Source of the DNA: Bacillota bacterium
GTDB taxonomy: Bacteria > Bacillota > Clostridia > Christensenellales > UMGS416
NCBI GenBank assembly: GCA_023435705.1
Contig: JAEYRH010000013.1
Coordinates: 66,306 to 130,305, forward strand
Direction of reading: 5' to 3'
Length of the DNA: 64,000 bases
Under the pieces are notes generated by a model. That model had not been told where the DNA came from and searched no databases. It worked only from the letters and a program-made list of their open reading frames with translations. The translations under genes were made by a program, and so were the position numbers. This document shows, one piece after another, positions 33,890-42,259 of the stretch (within the stretch, counting starts at the first letter, position 1; each line of letters starts with the position of its first letter).

Positions 33890-34585
33890 TCAGTTGAAAG
33901 CTGATATCCCTGGATCAATGTTATGAAGTTCGGAAGAATCAGTCGCTTCACTCGTTTCCAGCTTCATAAGGCCATCTTTCAGCTGAAGGTAAACCGGTAA
34001 GCAAACCGGCAGATACCGGATATCATCATTGTTTTCAATAGCCACCTGCTCTCCGGCAAACATTGGCTTACCATTGACGATTCGCAGGTGTATCGTAGCC
34101 TTTCTCGGCTTGTCACTCAGCCGGCAAATCGCCCTGGTTGTGACTTCCTCGATGTCTTGCGCCAGTGCAAAAAGATGAGAACTTCCTTCAAACGGATTGC
34201 CGAAAGCGTCCACCTTGAGGCCAAAGCAGATCACTGGAATATCCAGATAGGTGACGATGCGGCATAAATCCCACACGTTGTCGCGGCTCATGAACTGCGA
34301 TTCATCGATCAGGATAATGGAAATGTCCTTCTTTTTCATTTCCGTTTCTACTGCAGTGTATAGCCAACCTGGCTCGCTATTAATGTCGATGAGAAAATCG
34401 CACCGCCGCTTGATCTGGCCATTCTCCAAACGGCTAATGACATACCAGCCCTCCTTGGTGTCATTATTCGGCTTGATGACCAGAACGCGTTTGTTGTTAT
34501 TCTTCTCGTAATCATAAGCGATTTGCAGCAATTGCGTAGATTTTCCCGCATTCATGACCGCATAGCGGAAATAGAGCTTTGCCAT
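33890..34585 (-). CDS. tdk: thymidine kinase (type II), degenerate zinc site
   Basis: A 231-residue thymidine kinase of the type II family. The P-loop is MNAGKSTQLL, Walker B ILIDESQF holds the catalytic Glu, and LDIPVICFGLKVDAFGNPFEGSSHL corresponds to the family's substrate lasso region. It phosphorylates thymidine with ATP. The zinc site is eroded: the usual CxC pair reads AICRLSD and the CxxH pair reads VCLPV, so two of four ligands are missing. The start at 34585 follows deoC almost directly, so the two form one unit. The upstream open frame inside deoC is not used. Confidence 0.85.
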   Translation of the reverse strand: MAKLYFRYAVMNAGKSTQLLQIAYDYEKNNNKRVLVIKPNNDTKEGWYVISRLENGQIKRRCDFLIDINSEPGWLYTAVETEMKKKDISIILIDESQFMSRDNVWDLCRIVTYLDIPVICFGLKVDAFGNPFEGSSHLFALAQDIEEVTTRAICRLSDKPRKATIHLRIVNGKPMFAGEQVAIENNDDIRYLPVCLPVYLQLKDGLMKLETSEATDSSELHNIDPGISAFN

Positions 34586-34586
34586 C

Positions 34587-35318
34587 TCAATATCCTTCGC
34601 CCAATTGGGCCGAACTTGCGTCGATTTCTGCAAGCTTTCCATCTGCCTCGCGCTGCATCGCCTCTTCCATGATGGCGGCGGTGGCAGAAGCCCCGCATCG
34701 CACACATCCCACTGCACGGCAGGCAAGCACATGATCCAGCGTGCGCACACCACCAGCGGCTTTCAGCTGAACCTTTCCGGAGCACGAAGCCCGCATGAGC
34801 TTCAGATCCTCTATTGTCGCCCCGGAGGAAGCGAAACCTGTTGATGTTTTAACAAAATCCGCTCCGGCTTTTTCACTCAGAATACATGCCTGCACTTTTT
34901 GTTCATCGGTGAGATAGGCGTTTTCAAAGATGACCTTCACGATTGCGCCGCGCTTGTGCGCCGCCTCCGCAACGGCCCTGATGTCCGCCTCCACATAGTC
35001 ATACTCGCGGGAAATCAGCCTGCCAATGTTGAGCACCATATCCAGCTCTGTCGCGCCGCAATCCATTGCCTGCTCCGACTCAAACACCTTTACCGAAGTG
35101 GCGTTGGAGCCGTGCGGAAAGCCGATCACCGTGCAAAGCTTTACTGTTGAGCCGGCGAGGACCTCTGCAGCAACCGGTAGGTCTGCTGGCCTGACGCAGA
35201 CCGAGGCAGTTTCATATTTACGGGCAATCTCGCAGCCCTGGCGAACTGCCTTGAGGTCTAGTTCTGGCTTGAGAATGGCATGGTCAAGCATCTTTGCGAT
35301 AGTCTTGGATGAAATCAT
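34587..35318 (-). CDS. deoC: deoxyribose-phosphate aldolase
   Basis: A 243-residue TIM-barrel aldolase. It has IAKMLDHAILKP, CTVIGFPHGSN, the catalytic ELDMVLN, the Schiff-base lysine in FVKTSTGF, and LKAAGGVRTLDHVLAC. It cleaves 2-deoxyribose 5-phosphate to acetaldehyde and glyceraldehyde 3-phosphate in deoxynucleoside catabolism. AAGGAGG upstream supports the ATG at 35318. It is in a unit with tdk and divergent from the nucleoside importer, which fits nucleoside salvage. Confidence 0.93.
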   Translation of the reverse strand: MISSKTIAKMLDHAILKPELDLKAVRQGCEIARKYETASVCVRPADLPVAAEVLAGSTVKLCTVIGFPHGSNATSVKVFESEQAMDCGATELDMVLNIGRLISREYDYVEADIRAVAEAAHKRGAIVKVIFENAYLTDEQKVQACILSEKAGADFVKTSTGFASSGATIEDLKLMRASCSGKVQLKAAGGVRTLDHVLACRAVGCVRCGASATAAIMEEAMQREADGKLAEIDASSAQLGEGY

Positions 35319-35499
35319 GGAGCAAATCCTCCTTTTTATAGCCAGCTGCCCAATGATGCGCGCTGAACTATTCATCAGTATACTATTCCCAACGGCATTT
35401 TTCCACGGTTTTGTCATATTGATCCAATATGTTGTATGTTTGGTTTTGCTCAGATACTATATGGTTGTATGCATTGAATGAATATTTGTCTCCAGCTTA

Positions 35500-35528
35500 T
35501 TGCAAACTACTAGTAATAAATATATAAT
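35500..35528 (+). promoter_or_regulatory. promoter of the nucleoside-binding protein gene
   Basis: TTGCAA (35500-35505), a 17-base spacer, and TATAAT (35523-35528). No purine riboswitch is visible between it and the start codon. Confidence 0.65.
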
Positions 35529-35572
35529 CATCATGTATTTGGCGTGCAAAACGCCACAAGAGGAGGAGACCC

Positions 35573-36670
35573 ATGAGAAAGCTCGCGGCAGTAATTGCCA
35601 TCATGCTCATGGCGACCGCGTTCATCGCGGGGTGCCAGGCTGGCGGAGGCCTGAAGTATGGCATGGTCACCGATGCAGGCACGATTGACGACAAGTCCTT
35701 CAACCAGGGCGTGTGGGAAGGCCTGGACCAGGCAGGCAAAGAGTTCAAATTTGAGCCCAAATATCTGAACCCCGGCGCCACACAGCCAGTCAAAGCGGAT
35801 TATGTCAAGCAAATGACAAACCTGTATGACACCGGCTACAAGTTCATGGTGCTGCCGGGCTTTAAGTTCGCGTCTGCTGTGTATGATCTGCAGGAGAAAT
35901 ACAAGGATGACAAGAATGCCAAGTTCGTTTGCATCGACTATACACCTGCAAATGACGATGGCAATGACCCGAAGGTAGGCCCAAACACCGTGGTCGTCAC
36001 CTTTGCTGAGCACCAGTCCGGCTTCCTCGCGGGCATCGCCACAGCGATGCAGCTCAAGGAAGGCGAGATCGGTTTCATCGGTGGCATGCAAATTCCCGCT
36101 GTGCAGAAATTTAACTGGGGCTTCCAGCAGGGCGTCAAATATGCCGCTGACAATCTCGGCACAAAATGCTTCATGAAGCCTGAGCACGTCATTTATGAAG
36201 GCACGTTCAACAACGTGGCCGGTGGGCAGCAACTGGCAGCCACAATGTTTGACGCGGGCTGCAAGGCCATCTTCTGCGCCGCCGGCGGCGTGGGCGTGGG
36301 CGCCATCAACGAGGCGATGACACGCGCCAAGGCTGGCCAGGAAGTCTGGATCGTCGGTGTGGATGGTGATCAGTATAAAGACGGCCTGTGGGATGATGCC
36401 AAGACGAAGTCTGTCGTCATCACGTCTGCGATGAAGGGCGTCAAGGCCGCCACCTATGCGATGGTGAAGGCCAACATTGACGGCAAGTTCCCCGGCGGCC
36501 AGTCTATCGTGATGGACGCTGCGAACGACGGCATCGGCATCCCCGCCACAAACCCGAACCTCAGCAAGGAAGTCACCGATAAGGTTGCGCAGATCTTTGC
36601 AGACCTCAAGGCCGGCAAGATCGTGGTCGCAGACACTGCTGACAACCTCATTGAGCCCGTAAAAAAATAA
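35573..36670 (+). CDS. BMP-family nucleoside-binding lipoprotein
   Basis: A 365-residue substrate-binding lipoprotein. The signal peptide ends in ATAFIAGC with Cys21 lipidated. The BMP-family core has GMVTDAGTIDDKSFNQGVWEGL, TFAEHQSGFLAGIATAM, GFIGGMQIPAVQKF and IVGVDGDQYKDGLW. Family members (BmpA, PnrA, NupN) bind purine or other nucleosides for an ABC importer. The importer's ATPase and two permeases follow. A strong terminator separates this gene from them, which should make the binding protein more abundant than the membrane complex. Confidence 0.92.
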   Translation: MRKLAAVIAIMLMATAFIAGCQAGGGLKYGMVTDAGTIDDKSFNQGVWEGLDQAGKEFKFEPKYLNPGATQPVKADYVKQMTNLYDTGYKFMVLPGFKFASAVYDLQEKYKDDKNAKFVCIDYTPANDDGNDPKVGPNTVVVTFAEHQSGFLAGIATAMQLKEGEIGFIGGMQIPAVQKFNWGFQQGVKYAADNLGTKCFMKPEHVIYEGTFNNVAGGQQLAATMFDAGCKAIFCAAGGVGVGAINEAMTRAKAGQEVWIVGVDGDQYKDGLWDDAKTKSVVITSAMKGVKAATYAMVKANIDGKFPGGQSIVMDAANDGIGIPATNPNLSKEVTDKVAQIFADLKAGKIVVADTADNLIEPVKK

Positions 36671-36682
36671 CCGGGATGAATG

Positions 36683-36720
36683 AGAGGCTTCCCGATTCCA
36701 CGGGAAGCCTCTTTCTTTAT
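36683..36720 (+). terminator. terminator between the binding protein and transporter genes
   Basis: AGAGGCTTCCCG (36683-36694) pairs perfectly with CGGGAAGCCTCT (36701-36712), followed by TTCTTTATTT. Confidence 0.85.
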
Positions 36721-36748
36721 TTGAGGGAATTTCCATGTGCTTGTGATA

Positions 36749-36777
36749 TTCCGATCATTACTTATAAATGATATAAT
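36749..36777 (+). promoter_or_regulatory. extended -10 promoter of the importer genes
   Basis: TTCCGA (36749-36754), a 17-base spacer, and TGA-TATAAT (36769-36777). It gives the ATPase/permease genes their own transcript. Confidence 0.6.
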
Positions 36778-36813
36778 CTGATATGTTATGAACAGAGTTA
36801 AGGGGGCGGGCCG

Positions 36814-38337
36814 ATGGAGCATGTCGTGGAAATGCGGCACATCCGCAAGGAATTCCCCGGCGTTGTTGCCAATGATGATATCACATTGGAGCTGCGCCAG
36901 GGCGAGATCCATGCGCTGCTGGGAGAGAACGGCGCTGGGAAATCCACGCTGATGGGCATTCTTTTCGGGTTGTACGATGCCGATGGCGGCCAGGTGGTGG
37001 TGCGCGGGCGGGAAGTGAAGATCGCCAACCCCAATGTGGCCAACGAGCTGGGGATTGGCATGGTTCACCAGCATTTTAAGCTTGTGCATAACTTTACCGT
37101 CACGGAAAACATCATATTGGGCCACGAACCGATGAAAGGCTTGGTCACAGACATCCGGTCCGCATCCAGGCGTGTGAAGGAGATTTCCGAGAAGTATGGC
37201 CTTGAGGTGGACCCGGACGCCAGGATTGAGGACATTTCAGTGGGGATGCAGCAGCGTGTGGAGATTTTAAAGATGCTCTACCGCGATGCCGAGGTGCTGA
37301 TCTTCGACGAGCCTACGGCGGTGCTGACGCCTCAGGAAGTGCAGGGCCTGATGGGGATCCTCAGGAATTTGAAAGCCGAAGGGAAGTCCATCATCCTCAT
37401 TACGCACAAACTAAAAGAGATCAAAGCCATTGCAGACCGCTGCACGGTGCTGCGCCGCGGCAAGCTTGTGGGCACTGTGAACGTCGCCGACGCCTCGGAA
37501 GCTGATATGGCGCGCATGATGGTGGGCCGGGAGATCTTCTTCGTGGTGGACAAAAAGCCCTACAACCCCGGCAATACGGTTTTAAAGGTTGAGCATCTTT
37601 CTGTGATGAGCGCCCGCAAGGTGCTGGGTCTCAAGGATTTCTCCGTCGATGTGCGCGCCGGTGAAATATTGGCCATAGCAGGCGTGGAAGGAAATGGCCA
37701 GACAGAGCTGGTGGAAGCCATTACGGGCTTGAAAAAGCCGGAATCCGGGAAGATCTCGCTGTTGGGCTTCGATATCACGCGGGAGCCGATACGCGGGCGA
37801 ATCCGCTCCGGTATGGCCCATATCCCGGAAGACCGGCATAAACACGGCCTGATACTTGATTATACCGTGGAAGAAAACATGCTGCTGGAAGTCTACGATC
37901 GTGAGCCCTATTCCCGGTGCGGCCTCATCAATCGAGATGCGATTCACGGGCACGCGCAGGAGATCATGGAAAACTTTGATGTGCGCGCGGGCAAAGGCAC
38001 GGCCACATTGGCGCGGTCAATGTCTGGCGGAAACCAGCAAAAAGCCATTGTGGGCCGCGAAATTGAATTAAACCCGGAGCTTTTGGTCGCTGTGCAACCC
38101 ACCCGTGGCCTCGATGTGGGCGCTATTGAGTATATTCATAAGCGCCTTGTGGAGCAGCGTGACCAAGGGAAGGCAGTGCTTCTTGTTTCATTGGAGCTTG
38201 ATGAAATCCTCAATATCGCCGACCGCGTGGCTGTTGTGTGCCGCGGCGAGCTGATCGGCATTGTGAATGTGCCGGACACCGATGAAAATGAAATCGGTCT
38301 GATGATGACCGGTGTGGGAAGGGGGAGAGACGCTTGA
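36814..38337 (+). CDS. nupO: nucleoside ABC importer ATPase (NupO/YufO-like)
   Basis: A 507-residue protein with two fused ABC ATPase domains, as in sugar/nucleoside (CUT2/BMP) importers. Domain 1 has Walker A GENGAGKS (38-45), a signature-like ISVGMQQRVEIL and Walker B LIFDEPTAVL. Domain 2 has the degenerate Walker A GVEGNGQTE, the signature MSGGNQQKAIVGRE and AVQPTRGLDVGA. The degenerate second site is normal for this family. It powers the import of nucleosides captured by the preceding lipoprotein. The stop overlaps the first permease gene. Confidence 0.92.
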   Translation: MEHVVEMRHIRKEFPGVVANDDITLELRQGEIHALLGENGAGKSTLMGILFGLYDADGGQVVVRGREVKIANPNVANELGIGMVHQHFKLVHNFTVTENIILGHEPMKGLVTDIRSASRRVKEISEKYGLEVDPDARIEDISVGMQQRVEILKMLYRDAEVLIFDEPTAVLTPQEVQGLMGILRNLKAEGKSIILITHKLKEIKAIADRCTVLRRGKLVGTVNVADASEADMARMMVGREIFFVVDKKPYNPGNTVLKVEHLSVMSARKVLGLKDFSVDVRAGEILAIAGVEGNGQTELVEAITGLKKPESGKISLLGFDITREPIRGRIRSGMAHIPEDRHKHGLILDYTVEENMLLEVYDREPYSRCGLINRDAIHGHAQEIMENFDVRAGKGTATLARSMSGGNQQKAIVGREIELNPELLVAVQPTRGLDVGAIEYIHKRLVEQRDQGKAVLLVSLELDEILNIADRVAVVCRGELIGIVNVPDTDENEIGLMMTGVGRGRDA

Positions 38338-39581
38338 GCGGAGACCAAAAGGCAAACAAAAATGGATTGCTATCCCGCATTGCTTTGTATGCAGTGGGTG
38401 TGGCCGTCATCGCTCTCGGATTCTTAATCTCCGTTTTTTGTGGCATACTTGTCACGCTTTTGGCTGCGATTGTGTGGTTCTTCCGCAAGCAGATCCTGCA
38501 AAACCGGGCTCTCGTTGTTTCATTGATTGCTGTGATATTGGGATTGTTGGCAGGCGCCGTGCTGATGGTTGCGATTGGCAATGATCCGTTTTCATCATTT
38601 TTCTATCTTCTCAGCGGCGGCTTGAAAACAATACAGCGCTTTGGTGGCTCCATCGCGTCCGCTGTGCCGCTCGTGCTGACAGGCCTTTCGGTGGCTTTTG
38701 CGTTCCGCACGGGCTTATTCAACATCGGCGGTGCGGGGCAGATGCTGATTGGCGGCCTTGCCGCCACCTGCGTGGCGCTGTGGCTCCCTTTGCCGAAGTT
38801 TTTGGTTCTACCCATCATGTTTGTGGCTGCCATATTGGGCGGCGGGCTTTGGGCGGCTGTGCCTGGTTTCCTAAAGGCGAAGTTTAATGTTCATGAAGTT
38901 GTTTCGACGATCATGATGAACTGGGTGGCTTATTGGGCTGTATATTACTTCGTGCCTGCTTATTTGAAAAGCAATTTGGAAACGGAGTCCCGCACGATCC
39001 CGATGACTGCCTCATTGCAGGTGCAGTGGCTCACCGATCTGTTTGGAGGATCCGACTCATTTATGAACCTCGGGATCTTCATTGCCATAGGCGCCATCGT
39101 TCTGATCGCGTTCATTCTGAATCGCACTGTGATGGGTTATGAATTGAAGGCAGTGGGCTTCAACCGGCATTCTGCGGAGTATGCCGGGATGCCCGTCAAC
39201 CGCAATATTATGCTTTCCATGACAATTGCTGGGGCGCTCGCTGGCCTGGCGGGTCTGGCGCAATACTGTGGTTATGCCAGCAACATGTCGATCGGTTCAC
39301 TGCCATCGCAGGGTTATGATGGCATTGCAGTTGCTTTGCTAGGCGTCAATGCACCTTGGGGCGTGGCAGTTGCAGCGTTGTTCTTTGGAATACTTCAAAA
39401 CGGCAAGGGGTTTATGTCTGCCGCAACCAGCGTGCCGCCTGATATCGCTGATACGATCATTGCTGTGATCATCTATTTTGCGGCAACAAGCGTATTGATT
39501 GAGCGCGCATGGGATTGGCTGAATCGCAGGAAGGCACAGAAAGCGCAAGGGGAGGCACTGGACAATGTGGGAGATCATTAG
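38334..39581 (+). CDS. nupP: nucleoside ABC importer permease (NupP/YufP-like)
   Basis: A 415-residue membrane protein with about ten helices. Family motifs are PLVLTGLSVAFAFRTGLFNIGGAGQ near the middle and AGMPVNRNIMLSMTIAGALAGLAG in the coupling region. It begins with a TTG-type start in a four-base overlap with the ATPase gene and overlaps the next permease by 17 bases. That indicates tightly coupled synthesis. It forms the translocation channel with NupQ. Confidence 0.9.
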   Translation: MSGDQKANKNGLLSRIALYAVGVAVIALGFLISVFCGILVTLLAAIVWFFRKQILQNRALVVSLIAVILGLLAGAVLMVAIGNDPFSSFFYLLSGGLKTIQRFGGSIASAVPLVLTGLSVAFAFRTGLFNIGGAGQMLIGGLAATCVALWLPLPKFLVLPIMFVAAILGGGLWAAVPGFLKAKFNVHEVVSTIMMNWVAYWAVYYFVPAYLKSNLETESRTIPMTASLQVQWLTDLFGGSDSFMNLGIFIAIGAIVLIAFILNRTVMGYELKAVGFNRHSAEYAGMPVNRNIMLSMTIAGALAGLAGLAQYCGYASNMSIGSLPSQGYDGIAVALLGVNAPWGVAVAALFFGILQNGKGFMSAATSVPPDIADTIIAVIIYFAATSVLIERAWDWLNRRKAQKAQGEALDNVGDH

Positions 39582-40512
39582 TTCGATATTTCCATACGCC
39601 ATCGCTTTCACGATCCCTCTGTTGATTACAGCATTGGGTGGACTTTACAGCGAGCGCAGCGGTATCGTGAATATCGGTTTGGAAGGCTTAATGGTTGTGG
39701 GGTCGTTTGCCTGTGCGGTCACAATCACAGTGCTGGCTCCCCTGATGCCAAGCTCTGTTGCAGTGTGGGTTGGTTTGGCGGTTGCTGTTGCAGCCGGCAT
39801 GTTGTTTTCTCTGCTGCATGCGTTTGCCAGCATTCATTTGAATGCCAACCAGGTCATCAGCGGCACGGCGATCAACATGATCGCAGGCGCTTTGATGATC
39901 TTTCTGGCACGCAAGATTACCGGCTCCGGCAACATCGACGTTCCCAGCCTCTCGCGTGGCGATATCCCGGTCATCAGCTCCATCCCGGTGCTGGGCGACC
40001 TGCTGTTTAAGCAAAGTTACGCGACTACCTGGGTCGTGCTTCTCGTGCTGTTGCTCTCCTGGTTCCTGCTTTTCAAAACCCCCTTCGGGTTGAGACTCCG
40101 TGCGTGCGGCGAGCACCCGCAGGCAGCGGAGGCAGCGGGCATCAACGTGAGGAAGATGCGCTACTTCGGCGTGTTGATGTCCGGCGCATGCGCCGGTTTG
40201 GGCGGTGCGATCATTTTGGTCACATACTCCGGCCAGTTCAGCGGCAGTGTGAGTGGTCTTGGTTTCCTTGCTTTGGCAGCGTTGATTTTCGGGCAATGGA
40301 AACCGTTGGGCATCCTGGGCGCAACACTGTTCTTTGGACTTGCGGCCACGATTGCAAATGTGTCGCAGGTGATTCCTGTGTTCGCCGCAATCCCGCCTTT
40401 CCTCCTCAAATCATTCCCCTATATCCTCACGCTCCTGGCCTTGATCGTTTTCTCCAAAAGCACACAAGCACCAAAGGCGTCTGGAGAGATCTATGACAGG
40501 GGGAAACGGTAG
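39565..40512 (+). CDS. nupQ: nucleoside ABC importer permease (NupQ/YufQ-like)
   Basis: A 315-residue permease with about eight helices. It has ITALGGLYSERSGIVNIGLEGLM, the counterpart of NupP's FNIGGAGQ loop, LRACGEHPQAAEAAGINVRKM as coupling region, and AALIFGQWKPLGIL. It is the last gene of the importer unit and is followed by a terminator. Confidence 0.9.
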   Translation: MWEIISSIFPYAIAFTIPLLITALGGLYSERSGIVNIGLEGLMVVGSFACAVTITVLAPLMPSSVAVWVGLAVAVAAGMLFSLLHAFASIHLNANQVISGTAINMIAGALMIFLARKITGSGNIDVPSLSRGDIPVISSIPVLGDLLFKQSYATTWVVLLVLLLSWFLLFKTPFGLRLRACGEHPQAAEAAGINVRKMRYFGVLMSGACAGLGGAIILVTYSGQFSGSVSGLGFLALAALIFGQWKPLGILGATLFFGLAATIANVSQVIPVFAAIPPFLLKSFPYILTLLALIVFSKSTQAPKASGEIYDRGKR

Positions 40513-40570
40513 CAGCCCGGATGAGGATGTCTTCAGTTTTCAATACGTATATAATCGGGTGATACAAAAG

Positions 40571-40604
40571 GAGTTGGTGAGGCATCTCAACCAACTCTTT
40601 TTTG
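40571..40604 (+). terminator. terminator of the nucleoside importer unit
   Basis: GAGTTGGTGAG (40571-40581) pairs with CTCAACCAACTC (40586-40597, one bulge), followed by TTTTTTG. Confidence 0.75.
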
Positions 40605-40620
40605 TGCGGAAGTCCTGATG

Positions 40621-40716
40621 CTATGAATAATTCGTCACGTCATAACCAAACATCGTGTCCACGCCGGAAATGTCAAGGCCGCAGGCGGTGATGCCGGTGG
40701 CCACCAGCACGCTCCG
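40621..40716 (-). pseudogene. remnant of a DEAD-box RNA helicase
   Basis: The minus strand reads SVLVATGITACGLDISGVD and then a short MFGYDV tail, ending at a stop. It matches motif V and the following strand of DEAD-box helicases (VLVATDVAARGLDI...VxNYD), with changes at the conserved Asp and Arg. A stop lies just upstream (40726-40728) and no other helicase motif is nearby. It is therefore a decayed fragment of about 30 codons. Confidence 0.6.
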
Positions 40717-41007
40717 ACTACTATGCTATTATAATACAACGATTCCCAGGGGTGGCAGGATGAGGTGCATGGGATGTGGCTATGCTTACTTGTTCCTGAA
40801 GCATAATTGATTTTATATATCGGGCTATTACTTACATATATTTCCAAAACAAGAAGCTGCTCTTGAGTATTTGCTGTAAGCAGGGCCAGAAACACGGTTA
40901 TGATGGCATTGCCTGCACCTACATATCTTGGAGTGATTGACTAAATGAGATATGTCCGCACGACATATTCATTAATGTCATTACTACTGAAATTTTGATG
41001 AAAGTAG
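40717..41007. other. intergenic region, no gene recognised
   Basis: This is AT-rich non-coding DNA with several short, interrupted frames and no credible gene. A small inverted repeat, ATATGTC (40950-40956) with GACATAT (40962-40968), lies downstream of the PIG-L gene and could end its transcript. Together with the helicase remnant it looks like decayed sequence. Confidence 0.5.
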
Positions 41008-41928
41008 TCAGTCAGATTCGGTTGCTTTTGTTGATTCTGTTGCATGGGGAACCCGCCATTGAGGTGTAGTCGCGCTAGGAGCAGGTTTCGGATTTGGAAA
41101 TACCTTTGGATTCCATTTGTGGAGGGCTTCCTGCGTCACGCCTTCCATCATGTTGTTAGTTCTATTTATGAATCCTATCCTGGACTGCTCTAAACCAAAG
41201 AGTCTGATGCTGTATTTATTCGAGTCGCTCACCATATGCATACCACCATTTTGAGACGAATGGCATGCGAATCCAAGCTGGGCCATTTGGAAGGCAGTCT
41301 TGCCATTAAATCTGGCTAAAGGAATTCTTGTATTGATATTGAGCTTGTTGCAGGGATACATGTGGATGTAAAGCTTCAGTGGGTTCCAAGCCTTATATTT
41401 TTCCGCGGATTCAGGATACTTGGCTGGATTACCGCTCATTGTAAAAACCTTGCGGACCTGGGCAACCATCCACTTATGGGCCATGTGGCCGTATTCACCA
41501 TTCACGTCCTGCGTTACGATGACGCTTGGCTGGTACTTTCTGATTTGTTCAATTAGGAAAGCTTGGACTCTTGACTCTGTCCACACTGCCCTAAGCTCGG
41601 TTGTGCTTCTATAGATGTCTTCAAACCTGCCAAATACAGGGTACTGGCGTTCGCCGACTGTCATAAGGCCATTCAAGGCCTCTTTACCCCTTCTGGAATC
41701 TGGAGTAAAGGTCATATAGACCGTGACTACCTTTTTGCCCTGATTGACATAGGTGGGGATAACACCTCCAAGAAATAGTTGGTCGTCGTCAGGATGTGCG
41801 ACGATCAGCATGATGTCTACGCGTTCGCGGGTTGTGATCCATCCATCAGCTCTGGCTTGAGCGAGTGGAACAAGTATTATTCCGAATGCCAATATGATCG
41901 AGATGAGCGGCCTGAACTTGATCATCAT
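41008..41928 (-). CDS. secreted PIG-L family deacetylase
   Basis: A 306-residue protein with a signal peptide (about 1-27, ending AQARA). The zinc-binding motif is AHPDDDQ (His45, Asp47-Asp49), and the second site is GEYGHMAH. PIG-L/LmbE enzymes remove N-acetyl groups from sugars such as GlcNAc derivatives. The export signal suggests that it acts on a cell-surface or extracellular glycan. The tail (about 270-306) is Pro/Ser/Thr-rich. AAGGA precedes the start. It stands alone on the minus strand, downstream of the surface-protein cluster. Confidence 0.88.
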   Translation of the reverse strand: MMIKFRPLISIILAFGIILVPLAQARADGWITTRERVDIMLIVAHPDDDQLFLGGVIPTYVNQGKKVVTVYMTFTPDSRRGKEALNGLMTVGERQYPVFGRFEDIYRSTTELRAVWTESRVQAFLIEQIRKYQPSVIVTQDVNGEYGHMAHKWMVAQVRKVFTMSGNPAKYPESAEKYKAWNPLKLYIHMYPCNKLNINTRIPLARFNGKTAFQMAQLGFACHSSQNGGMHMVSDSNKYSIRLFGLEQSRIGFINRTNNMMEGVTQEALHKWNPKVFPNPKPAPSATTPQWRVPHATESTKATESD

Positions 41929-42259
41929 AGAGAATTTCCTTATGACTTGGTAATGAAGAATATAACATAAACAGCGTAAGGATATAAAGAGGGCTGACGT
42001 GTTATTCTATAACTTTTTTTGTCCTCCTAGCAAGACACGGGGGATTTTGTTATCAGTCTGTTTTTTGAAGATCAACCACTAAGGCGCATAAAAATCCATA
42101 AGAATGGAGAGTGTCACTTTGCTACGAATATCAAATATTCGAGCTTTGTGATAACACGATGTTATTGTTTATATGGGGAATGGCGAAAAAGAGAAGAAAT
42201 CTTCGTCTGCAGAAGACTTCTTCTCATTTCTCTATTGGATTATGTGAGATACCCTTTAA
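41929..42259. other. intergenic region with a minus-strand terminator
   Basis: About 330 bases without a gene. The minus-strand hairpin at 42191-42225 (GAGAAGAA...TTCTTCTC, with inner TCTTC/GAAGA) is followed by a T run and probably ends the surface-protein transcript. The part near 41930-42000 should hold the promoter of the PIG-L gene. No riboswitch or small ORF was recognised. Confidence 0.55.

Noticed and set aside
35319..35572. Purine riboswitch before the nucleoside-binding protein gene
   Set aside because: The promoter lies only about 45 bases before the start codon, too close for an aptamer, and no conserved core is seen.
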